This document shows, in pieces, positions 1 to 12,010 of a stretch of DNA of 64,000 bases; position 1 is the first letter of the stretch; every line of letters starts with the position of its first letter. Made by a program: the position numbers and the translations under genes. Below the pieces are notes generated by a model. The model saw only the letters and a list, made by a program, of their open reading frames with translations, was not told the origin of the DNA and searched no databases. The DNA is from UBA1431 sp049324235. Lineage in GTDB: Bacteria; Bacillota; Clostridia; Christensenellales; UBA1431. Where the stretch lies: positions 1 through 64,000 of the forward strand of contig JBMOLJ010000056.1 of the NCBI GenBank assembly GCA_049324235.1, in the 5' to 3' direction.

Positions 1-23
1 GGAATATGCATATTATTGTCGGT

Positions 24-1989
24 TCATGTTCGCTTTTGTCCGCTCAGCGCTAAAAATCCCGCTTCATCAAGGACGGTTATCCCCAGTTCCTGCGCCCTTA
101 TCAGCTTGGACCCCGCGGCTTCTCCGGCGACAACATAGTCGGTCTTCCTGGATACCGAACCCGACACCTTGCCGCCCAGGCCCTCCACTATTCTCTGGGC
201 CTCGCGCCGTTCCAGGCCGGGGAGCGTCCCCGTAAACACAAACGTTTTGCCCTCGAATACGCCGCTTTTCTCCGGCCTCCTATCCGGCGCAGGATTGACG
301 CCCGCGGCCAGTAGCCGCTCTAAAATCAGCCGGTTTTGTGCGTTTGCAAAATAATCCGTGATGGACTGCGCCACCACCGCGCCCACTTCCTTTACCTGCA
401 TCAGTTCTTCCCGCGATGCTTCCCGTAGCGCGTGCAGCGTCCTGAACGCGCCGGCAAGGTCCTGCGCGGTGCGGATGCCCACGTTGGGGATGCCCAGCGC
501 GTACACAAACCGATAAAGCTCGCATGACCGGCTTTTTTCAATAGCCTTTATCAGCTTTTCGGCCTTCTTTCCGGCAAACCCCGGCAAAGCCGTCAGGTCT
601 TCTTTTTGCAGCGCGTATAGGCCGGATACGTCCCTGACGCCCAGCGCATCGTACAGCTGCCCCGCCGTCTTTTCGTTGAACGTTTCGATATCCATAGCGT
701 CCCGCGAGGCAAAATGCACGAGTGCGCCCACCACCTGCTCGCGGCAACCGGCCGTATTCGGGCAGAAAAGATGCGCGCCGCGCTCCACCACCTGTGATTT
801 GCAGGAAGGGCAGGCTTCGGGTCTTTGTACCCGCGTTGTCGGTGCGCCGTCCTCCACCGTTCCCATAATCTCGGGGATCACGTCGTTGGAGCGGCGTATC
901 CACACCGTGGAACCGATCTTTACGCCTTTTCGCTGTATGTCGCCCCAGTTGTTGAGCGTTGCGCGCTTGACCGTCGCGCCGCCCAGTTCAACGGGTTCCA
1001 CCAGCGCGAGCGGCGTGAGCTTCCCCGTGCGCCCCACCTGCCAGATAATATCCTTTACCCTGGTAGTCCGCTCCTGCGCCCTGAACTTGTATGCCATGGC
1101 CCAGCGCGGTACGCGGCCGGTGTACCCCAGCACATCGCGGAGCGCATAATCGTTGACCTTGATGACCGCGCCGTCGATCAGGTAGTCCAGCGCATCACGC
1201 GCGGCGTCGATTTCCTCAAGATGCCCAGCGGCCTCATCCATTCCCTGCAGGCGTTTGGCGTACGTGCTCACCGGAAACCCGTTTTCTTTTAAGAAATCCA
1301 GCATTTCCATGTGCGTATGGAACGCATGCCCCTCGATATACCCGACGCTGTAGAAAAAGGCGTCCAGCCGCCTGCGCGCCGCTTCGCCCACGTCCAGGTT
1401 CCTTAGCGCGCCCGCTGCGCCGTTGCGCGCGTTTTTCAGGGGCACGGTGGCCGTTCTGTTGTATTCGTGCAGCACAGACAGCCGCATCATGCCCTCGCCC
1501 TGAACCTCCATGCGCCCCCTGAACGGAACGGTCAGGGGTACCGAATGGATGGTCCGCACCTGCGCGGTGATAACCTCGCCGGTCACGCCGTTGCCGCGCG
1601 TGGCCGCGGTGACCAGTGTGCCGTTTTCATAGGTCAGGTTTATCGTAAGCCCGTCGAACTTGTATTCGAGCACATATTCGATGGGCTTATCTGTCCCGAG
1701 CAGGTTTTTGAGCCGCGCGTCCCACTGGTAAAGGCTCTGCGTATCCTTGCACTTTTCCAGGCTGAAAAGCCGCCTTAAATGCGTGTGCTTTTCAAAGCTC
1801 TCGAGCACCGTGCCGCCGACGCGCTGTGTCGGCGACTCGGGCAGCACCACGCCCAGCTTCTGCTCCAACTCGGCAAGCTCATCAAAAAGCGCGTCGTATT
1901 CCGCGTCGGACACCAGCGGGTCATCCAGCACGTAATAGGCGTGCGCGTATTTTGAAACCAATCCGATGAGTTCATCCATGCGTGCGCGT

Positions 1990-1997
<8 letters not shown>
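24..1997 (-). CDS. ligA: NAD-dependent DNA ligase LigA
   Basis: Seals nicks in DNA using NAD+ during replication and repair. The 657-residue length fits the family. An N-terminal Ia-like region precedes the adenylation domain, where the KFDG motif places the lysine that takes AMP near residue 113. A zinc finger with four cysteines (CPSC ... CPNTAGC) lies near residues 395-420, then HhH repeats, and a BRCT domain fills the last 75 residues. The ATG start sits 7 bases after GGAGGTG and overlaps the end of pcrA by 8 bases, so the two are translated together. Identity is secure. Confidence 0.97.
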
Positions 1998-4189
<2,192 letters not shown>

Positions 4190-4203
<14 letters not shown>

Positions 4204-4498
4204 CACTGTTTTGCAGCCTTTCCAACACCAGTCTGTACCCTCCTGCTCCGTAATGCAGGCAGCGGTTCACGCGGCTGATCGTGGCCGTGCTGGCGCCCGT
4301 CTTCTGCGCGATCTCCTGATAGGTCACGCCAGCTTCGAGCTGCCTTGCGACAGTAAAACGCTGCGACATGGCCTGCACCTCCTTGATAGTGCACAGGTCG
4401 TCAAAAAACCGGTAGCATTCCTCCACCGTTTTGAGCTTCAGGACGCCGGCAAAAAGCTTGTCCGCCTGCTCCGAAAGGAGCCTGGACTCATAGCGCAT
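4190..4498 (-). CDS. yerC: YerC/YecD family TrpR-like regulator
   Basis: A 102-residue protein of the TrpR/YerC family. The C-terminal half has a TrpR-type helix-turn-helix (GVTYQEIAQKTGASTATISR, about residues 57-76), preceded by an all-helical dimerisation part. The target in this organism cannot be read from the sequence. Family members sit beside pcrA in many Firmicutes, as here. The gene overlaps the pcrA start. Family membership is clear; the function is not known beyond DNA binding. Confidence 0.85.
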
Positions 4499-4582
4499 AC
4501 TCCATTCCTCCGTGTTTGGTGTTTTGGCCGTTACTTTTACGCTATGCCCATTTTAACACATCATAGCGCTGAATCAAATAGA

Positions 4583-5254
4583 TTACGGTTCTTCCACTAT
4601 CGCCATGCGCCTGACGGATACTTCGTATACGCGCCTTTTTTGTATCTCCCCGTTTTCGAGCTGCTTGTCGTAGTCCCTGCTCTGTATGCGGCCGTTCACG
4701 CATACCCTGGTGCCCACCGGAATCTGCCCCGATATCCTCGCGTTATGCCCCCAGCAGATGCACGGGATATAGTCCGACTTTTCATACGCGCGGTTGACGG
4801 CAAGGAGCATATCGGTTATCTCCCTGTGAAAGGGCGTTGTCCTGTATATGGGGGGCTTGCATACATACCCCTCCAGCATGATGCGGTTGGGGTCCTCGGG
4901 AAAGTGGTCTATCCGGTACAGAGAACGCGCAAATACCGAAATGATCAGGCGGCTGCGTCCGTCAACCATCTTGTTGTACGAACGCAGCTGCCCTTCCACC
5001 GTAATCATCTTGCCGTACGGGTTCATGTTCATACCCAGCAGGCGTTCGGATACCGTAACCGGAAGCACATCCACCTGCCTGCTCAGGCGGGGGACCTCCA
5101 TTTCCATCCGGTAAAACCCTTCCCCGTATATGCTGTGGCTGGGCATGGGCGGCGAGCAGACGAGGCCGCTTATGAAGCAGCAGTTATTATTCTGGGTGGG
5201 GCTGTTTTGCATGATACCCTCCGCGTAGCCTACAAAATAAACGGGCTGCTTCAT
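4583..5254 (-). CDS. SSB-like protein with two OB folds
   Basis: A 223-residue protein resembling single-stranded DNA-binding proteins but unlike a housekeeping SSB. It has two OB-fold-like segments (about residues 27-115 and 122-223). Both carry the SSB-style pattern of a strand, a glycine-rich turn and a basic strand, for example VEGQLRSYNKMVDGRSRLIISVFAR and VCVNGRIQSRDY. There is no acidic DDLPF-type C-terminal tail for partner proteins. It starts 2 bases after the pdaB stop, so the pair is an operon. A role in DNA metabolism or sporulation is inference; the OB fold is the supported part. Confidence 0.7.
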   Translation of the reverse strand: MKQPVYFVGYAEGIMQNSPTQNNNCCFISGLVCSPPMPSHSIYGEGFYRMEMEVPRLSRQVDVLPVTVSERLLGMNMNPYGKMITVEGQLRSYNKMVDGRSRLIISVFARSLYRIDHFPEDPNRIMLEGYVCKPPIYRTTPFHREITDMLLAVNRAYEKSDYIPCICWGHNARISGQIPVGTRVCVNGRIQSRDYDKQLENGEIQKRRVYEVSVRRMAIVEEP

Positions 5255-5256
5255 AC

Positions 5257-6060
5257 CTATTCACTCGGCGTGTTTTTTATACCTTCATCCTTGGCGAGCG
5301 GAAACTGGCGCCCCGTGTGGTCGATGGTATAGTCCTTATAGAGTACCAGTTCTGACGTTTTGACAAACCCGTACCCTTTCTCTTTCAGGCTCTCAATCAC
5401 CGCCGGCAGCGACTCGGTAATCTGCGAGGCGTTGGTATGGAAAAGCAGGATCGATCCGTTCCGTACGTTTTTGTTTATGCGCTGCACAATAACATCCACC
5501 GAGGGGTCCTGCCAGTCAATGGAGTCCACATCCCATTGTATGACCTGGAAGCCGCATTCCCTGCATGTTTTCACCATCTGTGAACTGTAATCGCCATAGG
5601 GCGGCCTGAACAGCATGGTCCTCTGTCCGGTCACCGATTCCAGGTAATTGGTGGTGTCCATGAGTTCCTTCTCGATCTGGTCGCGGGACATTTTGGACAT
5701 ATACGGATGCGTGGCCGAGTGGTTCCCCACCTCATGGCCCCGTTTGACCGCTTCCTTAAGGATATCGGCATGTTTTTTTGCCCAGTCCAGCGTGACAAAA
5801 AACGTTGCCTTCACGTTGTAGTGGTCAAGAATCTCGAATATTTTGGGCCACGCTTCCTGTCCGTTTGCCGTATCCATCGTGAGCGCCACCACTTTTTTGT
5901 CCGTTTCCACGCTGTACACCGGCAATTCGCGCTGGCTCGGCGCTATCGCCTCGATTGCCGCATTGTCGACCAGGGAACCGTAAATAAACGACAGTAACAG
6001 AAGCAAAGCGACCATGGACGCTTCTTTCCATCTCTTAAAACTAAAAACATGGATTTGCAT
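5257..6060 (-). CDS. pdaB: PdaB-like polysaccharide deacetylase
   Basis: Carbohydrate esterase family 4 (NodB) protein, 267 residues, with an N-terminal membrane anchor (about residues 16-32). Catalytic segments: TMDTANG (motif 1, which keeps the first Asp but has Thr for the second), NHSATHPYM (metal histidines), RPPYGDYS, DVDSIDW and ILLFHTN. Loss of the second motif-1 Asp is also seen in PdaB, the sporulation deacetylase-like protein, and separates this gene from classical chitin or peptidoglycan deacetylases. SD GAGGGTGAG precedes the ATG. It heads the minus-strand cluster that continues into the SSB-like gene. Confidence 0.8.
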   Translation of the reverse strand: MQIHVFSFKRWKEASMVALLLLLSFIYGSLVDNAAIEAIAPSQRELPVYSVETDKKVVALTMDTANGQEAWPKIFEILDHYNVKATFFVTLDWAKKHADILKEAVKRGHEVGNHSATHPYMSKMSRDQIEKELMDTTNYLESVTGQRTMLFRPPYGDYSSQMVKTCRECGFQVIQWDVDSIDWQDPSVDVIVQRINKNVRNGSILLFHTNASQITESLPAVIESLKEKGYGFVKTSELVLYKDYTIDHTGRQFPLAKDEGIKNTPSE

Positions 6061-6601
6061 GCGCTCACCCTCTCAACTGACAGATTTATAGCCTTATATT
6101 CTGGTTTATGATGAAAAACCCATGCACATGCACACTGAGGGATAATATATAATTATCTGGGAACTCAGCTCTCTAAGGTATGCCAGGAGAATTTTGAATT
6201 GCGCTTCCTATTCCAAGCAGGTTATTGGGTGTTTACTCCGTGCTGTGCTGTACGAATTCATTCAACTCTTGCTTTAAAGCTTTCTCGTCCAGGTGAATAA
6301 TCTTCTCGGACCTTTTCCCAATTTGCGCAATATATCTTATCTGAGCAAACCCTGATCAATACCTTAACGCATTTCTTTCGCTACCCTCAAACATGAAGCT
6401 GGAAGGTACTATACAATACTGAATGGTATAAAAAATAGCAGGTAATTCTTTGCAGGTAATTCTTTTGGATTTTGATTTAATTGTGCGGTACAAAGAAGGA
6501 AAACCATGGAAAATATTGAATATGTAACACAATACGGATGTTGGGGAGTACTACAGCCTCCGCACTTGGGCCTTTGTAGCCATTAAAAGGGAGTTTTAAT
6601 C
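6061..6601. other. Intergenic gap with a possible degraded gene end
   Basis: 540 bases between two divergent genes, more A+T rich than its surroundings. The only protein-like signal is a stop-free minus-strand frame of about 40 codons (6233-6352) ending in TAA, with a charged helical reading (…GKRSEKIIHLDEKALK…). It has no start codon and hits TGA upstream, so it looks like a leftover C-terminus. No riboswitch, RNA gene or repeat was recognised. The lipoprotein's ribosome site (GGGAG) lies at the right edge. Confidence 0.4.
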
Positions 6602-7270
6602 ATGAAAAAAATATGCTTTATATTAATTTCTCTCCTGTTAAGTGGTTGTACTGTTCAAACAAATCCAAACAGTATGCCATCACCTGAAAGCACATTCATG
6701 CATAACACATCTGATTCCACTGAAAGACAGGCAACCGAACAACCAAGCGAAATGCCTTTGCAACCTGAAGGAGGCTATTGGAGGTTTGTCAGGGTTGATT
6801 GCAATACTTTTGAGCCAATCAATGACCAGGAGGGTGGAACTTATTGGAATGGTGATATTCGTTCAAATTATATCCTTGCGACCTATATCGTAACAGATAA
6901 GACCAATGTCAACGATCCGGTCCAGCAGGAAATGGTCTACAACTGGGGTTGGCAGATCGGGGCAGCACCAAAAGGCGACCAGAACAACCTGTATCCGGGA
7001 AATACAGTCGAGATTCTATTGAGTCTGGAGTATACCGGCATTGATTCTAATAAACTCGGCAACTACGCGGAGATGTATGCAGGCGCATTTAAAAACTACC
7101 CTTCCGATAATCGAGTAATGATAAATGGTCCCGGCGGTACTGGGGAAAAGGAGGTCGACATCGAAATTCCAACTGGCTTAGCTGGTCAAGAAGCATCAAT
7201 CGATATCGTATGCACAGGCTCCTGTCCTCAAAGCTTCACATATCGCTACATTTATGAATGGATAGAATGA
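6602..7270 (+). CDS. Putative lipoprotein, unknown function
   Basis: A 222-residue protein with a short lipoprotein signal (LLLSGC lipobox, Cys16), so probably anchored to the outer face of the membrane. A Ser/Thr/Pro/Gln-rich linker (about residues 17-58) leads to a mostly beta-strand domain with Gly/Asp/Asn-rich turns and two late cysteines (IVCTGSCPQS). I do not recognise the domain. It stands alone between minus-strand housekeeping genes and is more A+T rich than they are, which suggests acquisition. SD GGGAG lies about 6 bases before the ATG. Confidence 0.7.
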   Translation: MKKICFILISLLLSGCTVQTNPNSMPSPESTFMHNTSDSTERQATEQPSEMPLQPEGGYWRFVRVDCNTFEPINDQEGGTYWNGDIRSNYILATYIVTDKTNVNDPVQQEMVYNWGWQIGAAPKGDQNNLYPGNTVEILLSLEYTGIDSNKLGNYAEMYAGAFKNYPSDNRVMINGPGGTGEKEVDIEIPTGLAGQEASIDIVCTGSCPQSFTYRYIYEWIE

Positions 7271-7439
7271 CAGGAATCGAATAGAAATAAGAAATAGCAA
7301 ACACCGCAGAACGCAATTGAATTGACCCCAAATAGTTTATTTGTCACCTTTGAATTTTTTCGAGAACATCCGTGGTCTTTAGTGGGAGATCGCCCCCCCC
7401 CACACCCCCTAAAGGATCTTTTTTCAACGGTCTATCTTT

Positions 7440-9872
7440 TCATCTCCCGTTCCCATCGGTCTCCAGCACCGCATACGCCGCAGTGATGGAGTTGTCGCCC
7501 GCCACCGGCAGCAGCACGCTCCCTTTTGAAAAGCGTTTTTCTATGCGCACTTCGTCGGTGTTGAAGCGCTCCTTGGCGCCGTCGCTGTACTGCGCTTCCA
7601 CGATAAACGGCACGGTCACATAAAACGCCGCCACGATCATACGGCCGTTCACGCCGTTCTTTTTAAAATCTATCGTCTTCTGGCCTTTGCCGTTCCTGTT
7701 TTGCGGTTCGTAATCAAAGATCAGGCTGCGCTTTGCATACCCGCTGTCGGTCAGCACCAGCACCTCGCCCTCCTCGCAGGTCTGCGCGGCCAGCATGACA
7801 TGGTCGCCGTTCTCCAGCGCGATCCCGCGTACACCGGCCGATACGCGGCCGGTAAGGGAAACCTGCTCGGTTTTAAAACGGATGCTCATGCCCTGCGCGC
7901 TCAAGAGCAGAATCGTGTCGTCTTCGCTGCGGCGCTGGACGCTTAAAAGCTCGTCGCCGTCCTTGAGCACGAGCGCCTGTGCGCGCGCCTTTTTTATGAT
8001 GTACTCCGAGACGCCTGTCCGTTTTACCATGCCCCCGCGCGTGAAGAACAGCAGCTCGCCTTCGCCATCTGGCAGATGGAGCATGCAGACGGGTTTTTCG
8101 CCGTTTTGCAGCCCCTGGAGCAGGCTGAATATGGACACGCCTTTTTCCTTTCCCTTTGCTTCGGGAACCTGCGCACAGGGCAGCAGGAATACGTTGCCCA
8201 TGCTTGTAAAAATATGCAGCTGGTCCTTGGTGGTGCACGCGACCGTCTGCAGGATTGCGTCCCCGTTTCTCTGCCCGTTTTTCGGATCGGCGGCATACCG
8301 CCGGACAACGCCCTGACGGCTGAGGGTCACCCACACGTCCTCGATGGTTTCAGGCTCCTCGGGCAGGCTGCGCACCGTGTCCGCTTCGATCAGGCGCGTG
8401 CGGCGGGCGTCCGCGTATTTTTCTTTTATTTCCAGCAGTTCCTCGCGGATCACGGCGACCAGCTTCTTCTCGCTCTTAATGATGCCCTCCAGCCGCTTAA
8501 TGGCGGCCTCCAGTTTCTTATACTCGTTCTGCAGATTGAGCCGTTCCAGTCCCGTCAGCCGCTGCAGGCGCATATCGAGTATGGCCTGCGCCTGTTCGCG
8601 GTCCAGCCTGAACGCGTCCATCAGGCCCTGGCGCGCTTCCTCCACCTTCTGCGAACCCCGGATGATGGCGATCGCGCGGTCGATATCGTCCAATGCAGCC
8701 AGCAGGCCAACAAGGATATGCGCGCGCCGTTTGGCCGCTTCCAGGTCATAGCGCGTGCGGTTCAGTACCACCCGCCGCTGGTGCGCGATATAATGGTCAA
8801 TGAGTTCCAGAAGGGAGAGCGTGCAGGGCTTCCCGTCCGCGATGGCCACCATGTTCACGCCGAACGTGACCTGCAAGTCTGTATATTTATACAGGCATTG
8901 GAGCATCTTTTCCGGGTCAGCGTCCTTTTTAAGCTCGATCACGGCGCGCATGCCCTCCCTGTCCGACTCGTCGCGAATATCCGCAATACCGGCAAAGAGC
9001 GCCTTCTTTTCCTCGCTCACTTTCAGCACTTTTTCGAGCATCGCCGCCTTATTCACCTGATAAGGCAGTTCGTAGACGACAATGCGGCTCTTCCCGTTCT
9101 TGTCGTGCTCGATCTTCGTACGCGCGCGCAGCGTCAGCCGTCCGCGGCCCGTGCTGTACGCCTGCAATATCTCGCCGCTTTTGATCAGTTCGCCCCCTGT
9201 CGGAAAATCTGGACAGGGCATGTACTGCATCACATCTTCAAGGGAGCACAAGGGGTTATCCAGCCGGGCCACGACAGAGTCGATGGCTTCCCCGAGGTTG
9301 TGTGGCGGGATGTTGGTCGCCAGACCCACCGCGATGCCCGAAGCGCCGTTCACCAGCAGGTTCGGATACCGCCCGGGCAGCATGTCGGGTTCCTTGAGCG
9401 AATCATCGAAGTTCAGGCCGAAGGACACCGTATCCTTGTCGATATCCCTTAAAAGTTCGAGCGATATAGGCGTGAGCCGCGCTTCGGTGTAACGCATAGC
9501 CGCAGCCGGGTCCCCGTCCACAGAGCCGAAGTTGCCGTGCCCGTCGACAAGCGGTGCGCGCATATTGTATTCCTGCGCCATGCGCACCATCGCATCGTAT
9601 ACCGACGTGTCCCCGTGCGGATGGTATTTCCCCAGCGTATCGCCGACGATGCGCGCGGACTTCCTGTGCGGCTTGTCGGGCGTCAGCCCCAGCTCCATCA
9701 TCGTGTAGAGGATGCGCCGCTGCACAGGCTTCAGCCCGTCCTCCACGCGCGGCAGCGCGCGTTCCAGGATGACGTACTCGGCGTAGGGCATCATGGAGCG
9801 GTGCATCACTTCTTCCATGGACATCTCAACGATGTTTTCACCGATTGTCATTTGATTCGACCCTTTGGCCAC
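7440..9872 (-). CDS. parC: Type IIA topoisomerase subunit A (ParC/GyrA family)
   Basis: DNA-cleaving subunit of topoisomerase IV or gyrase, 810 residues. Seen: the winged-helix start (DGLKPVQRRILYTM), the quinolone-resistance loop with HPHGDTSVYDAMV, and the catalytic tyrosine in AAMRYTEARL (about residue 125). A coiled-coil follows, then a C-terminal beta-pinwheel with GyrA-box-like repeats. The start is a GTG placed 9 bases after AGGAGGT, overlapping the end of the B-subunit gene by 35 bases, so the pair is translationally coupled. Whether it acts as topoisomerase IV or gyrase cannot be settled from the window; the symbol is provisional. Confidence 0.88.
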   Translation of the reverse strand: MAKGSNQMTIGENIVEMSMEEVMHRSMMPYAEYVILERALPRVEDGLKPVQRRILYTMMELGLTPDKPHRKSARIVGDTLGKYHPHGDTSVYDAMVRMAQEYNMRAPLVDGHGNFGSVDGDPAAAMRYTEARLTPISLELLRDIDKDTVSFGLNFDDSLKEPDMLPGRYPNLLVNGASGIAVGLATNIPPHNLGEAIDSVVARLDNPLCSLEDVMQYMPCPDFPTGGELIKSGEILQAYSTGRGRLTLRARTKIEHDKNGKSRIVVYELPYQVNKAAMLEKVLKVSEEKKALFAGIADIRDESDREGMRAVIELKKDADPEKMLQCLYKYTDLQVTFGVNMVAIADGKPCTLSLLELIDHYIAHQRRVVLNRTRYDLEAAKRRAHILVGLLAALDDIDRAIAIIRGSQKVEEARQGLMDAFRLDREQAQAILDMRLQRLTGLERLNLQNEYKKLEAAIKRLEGIIKSEKKLVAVIREELLEIKEKYADARRTRLIEADTVRSLPEEPETIEDVWVTLSRQGVVRRYAADPKNGQRNGDAILQTVACTTKDQLHIFTSMGNVFLLPCAQVPEAKGKEKGVSIFSLLQGLQNGEKPVCMLHLPDGEGELLFFTRGGMVKRTGVSEYIIKKARAQALVLKDGDELLSVQRRSEDDTILLLSAQGMSIRFKTEQVSLTGRVSAGVRGIALENGDHVMLAAQTCEEGEVLVLTDSGYAKRSLIFDYEPQNRNGKGQKTIDFKKNGVNGRMIVAAFYVTVPFIVEAQYSDGAKERFNTDEVRIEKRFSKGSVLLPVAGDNSITAAYAVLETDGNGR

Positions 9873-11829
9873 TGCCCTTCACCTCCTTGCGCTCAAACGT
9901 ATCCTTCCGGTTGAAATCCGCGTGGTCCGAAATATACTGCTTGCGCTTTTCCACTTTATCGCCCATCAGCACGGTCACCCGGTGCTCGGCCTCGGCAGCG
10001 TCCTCTATGGTCACCCTTATCAGCGAACGGTGCACGGGGTCCATGGTCGTTTCCCAGAGCTGCTTCGGGTTCATCTCGCCAAGGCCCTTATACCGCTGCA
10101 ATAGATACCCCTTCTGGCCTTTCGTAAGCGTTTCGAGCTCCCTGTCCGAGTACGCGTACTGTACAGTCTTCCCGCGGGTGATCTTATAGAGCGGCGGCAT
10201 CCCGATAAACACGTGCCCGCCCGCAATCAGTTCGCGCATGTACCGGAAAAAGAAGGTTAAAAGAATCGCGCGGATATGCGCCCCGTCCTGGTCGGCGTCG
10301 GACAGGATGATGATCTTGCCGTATTTGAGCGACGCAATGTCGAAGTCCTCGTCAATGCCTGTCCCCAGCGCGGCGATAATCACGCGGAACTCCTCGTTGG
10401 CAAGCACCTGGTCCAGCCGTTTCTTCTCCGCGTTCAGCGGCTTCCCCCTGAGGGGCAATATCGCCTGGAACCTGCGGTCGCGCCCCTGTTTGGCGCTCCC
10501 GCCCGCGCTGTCGCCTTCGACGATGAAAAGCTCGTTCTCATGCGCCTTGCGCCCCGAACAGCTCGCCAGCTTTCCGATGAGCGGCGCGCCCTCGAGCTTG
10601 GTACGCTCGCGCGCCATGTGCTTGGCCTTGCGCGCGGCTTCGCGCACGTGCGCCGCCTGCACGGCCTTTGAGAGTATCCTGCCTACCGTTTCCGCGTTGC
10701 GCAGGTCCTCGAGATACATCCCGAGCTGGTCAGCAATCAACGCCTCCACCGCCGGGCGCGCCTCCGGGTTCCCCAGCTTGCTCTTGGTCTGCCCCTCGAA
10801 CTGCACGTTCTGCATCTTCAGCGTCAGCACGGCGCACAGGCCCTCGCGGAAGTCCTCTCCCGCAAGGTTGCTCTCCTTCTCCTTCAACTGGCCGCCGCGC
10901 CTTAACTGCTCGTTCATGGCCTTGGTAAGCGCGGCCTTGAAGCCCGTTTCGTGCATGCCCCCCTCGGCCGTCGGAATGTTGTTGACGTAGGAGACGATAT
11001 TGTCGGTGTACGTATCGTTATATTGAATAGCCGCGGCGATATGTATCCCGTCTCGTACGCCCTCTATGACGATGGGCGTGGCGTGGAGCACGGTCTTGTC
11101 CTGGTTCAGGTAGCGAACAAAGTCGGAGATGCCGCCCTCATACATGAACGTGTCTTCCCGCACGCTGCCCTTTACGCGCGCGTCGGTCAGCGTGAACCGG
11201 ATGCCGCGGTTTAAAAAGGCCAGCTCGCGCAGCCTGTGGGCAATGGTCTCATAATGGTATTCCAGTGCGCCGAACACTGCGGTGTCCGGCATAAACGTAA
11301 CGCTCGACCCCTTGCGGCGCGTGCGCCCCAGGTTCTCCAACCCGCCTATCGGTTTGCCCGGGTCCACCTTTTTTGACGCGGAATCATACACGCTCTCGAA
11401 CCGCTGCCTGTAGAGGATCCCCTGGTTCGCGACTTCGACCTCGACCCATTTGGAAAGCGCGTTGACCACCGCGGCTCCCACGCCGTGCAGGCCGCCCGAA
11501 TACGCATAGTTCTCGCTGTTGAACTTTCCGCCCGCATGCAGGCGCGTAAAAACGAGTTCGACCCCCGTGACCCCGTGCTCGGGGTGCACGCTGACAGGGA
11601 TGCCCCGCCCGTCGTCGGTCACGCTAACCGAAAGATCGGCGTTTAATGTGATGCCAACGGCAGAGGCATAGCCGTTTGCCGCCTCGTCCACCGCATTGTC
11701 CACGATCTCCCATATCAGATGGTGCAGCCCGCGCACGCCTGTGGAGCCGATATACATGCCCGGACGCAGGCGCACGGCTTCCAGCCCTTCCAGAACCACT
11801 AAATCGCTTGCTTCGTAGCCTTTGGCCAA
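9838..11829 (-). CDS. parE: Type IIA topoisomerase subunit B (ParE/GyrB family)
   Basis: ATPase subunit pairing with the downstream A subunit; 663 residues. GHKL ATP-binding motifs are clear (EIVDNAVDEAANGYA, DDGRGIPV, GLHGVGAAVVNAL), followed by the transducer domain and the Toprim metal site (FIVEGDSAGGSAKQGRDR, DADQDGAHI). The start is TTG with GGAGG 10 bases upstream. The gene is first of a two-gene unit and is separated by a terminator from the hydrogenase-type operon ending at 12011. As with the A subunit, gyrase versus topoisomerase IV is undecided. Confidence 0.88.
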   Translation of the reverse strand: MAKGYEASDLVVLEGLEAVRLRPGMYIGSTGVRGLHHLIWEIVDNAVDEAANGYASAVGITLNADLSVSVTDDGRGIPVSVHPEHGVTGVELVFTRLHAGGKFNSENYAYSGGLHGVGAAVVNALSKWVEVEVANQGILYRQRFESVYDSASKKVDPGKPIGGLENLGRTRRKGSSVTFMPDTAVFGALEYHYETIAHRLRELAFLNRGIRFTLTDARVKGSVREDTFMYEGGISDFVRYLNQDKTVLHATPIVIEGVRDGIHIAAAIQYNDTYTDNIVSYVNNIPTAEGGMHETGFKAALTKAMNEQLRRGGQLKEKESNLAGEDFREGLCAVLTLKMQNVQFEGQTKSKLGNPEARPAVEALIADQLGMYLEDLRNAETVGRILSKAVQAAHVREAARKAKHMARERTKLEGAPLIGKLASCSGRKAHENELFIVEGDSAGGSAKQGRDRRFQAILPLRGKPLNAEKKRLDQVLANEEFRVIIAALGTGIDEDFDIASLKYGKIIILSDADQDGAHIRAILLTFFFRYMRELIAGGHVFIGMPPLYKITRGKTVQYAYSDRELETLTKGQKGYLLQRYKGLGEMNPKQLWETTMDPVHRSLIRVTIEDAAEAEHRVTVLMGDKVEKRKQYISDHADFNRKDTFERKEVKGSGQRVESNDNR

Positions 11830-11964
11830 AAGTATCCTTCCTCCTTATGCTGCCTTTCCATATTAATCCTGTATTACTATACCATAAGCCGGGTACCGTA
11901 GAAAGAGCCGTGATTTCAACACGTGCAGAGGCCTGTTGTGTTTCCATCCATCCTTTGCTAACAA

Positions 11965-11994
11965 AAAGCCCTCCCGAAAAAACGGGAGGGCTTT
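11965..11994 (-). terminator. Terminator of the HndABC-like operon
   Basis: A 12-base-pair perfect stem (AAAGCCCTCCCG / CGGGAGGGCTTT) with a six-base loop. Read on the minus strand it is followed by a run of T, 17 bases past the NuoF-like stop. It closes the redox operon and shows that no further hydrogenase subunit belongs to this transcript. Confidence 0.9.
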
Positions 11995-12010
11995 GCTCAA
12001 CAGTACCGGA

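Noticed and set aside
7393..7401. Run of nine C near the topoisomerase A stop
   Set aside because: A homopolymer alone, with no gene in frame for phase variation.
8076..9452. A 458-residue plus-strand open frame inside the topoisomerase A gene
   Set aside because: Antisense shadow of a GC-biased conserved gene; no start signal or recognisable domain.
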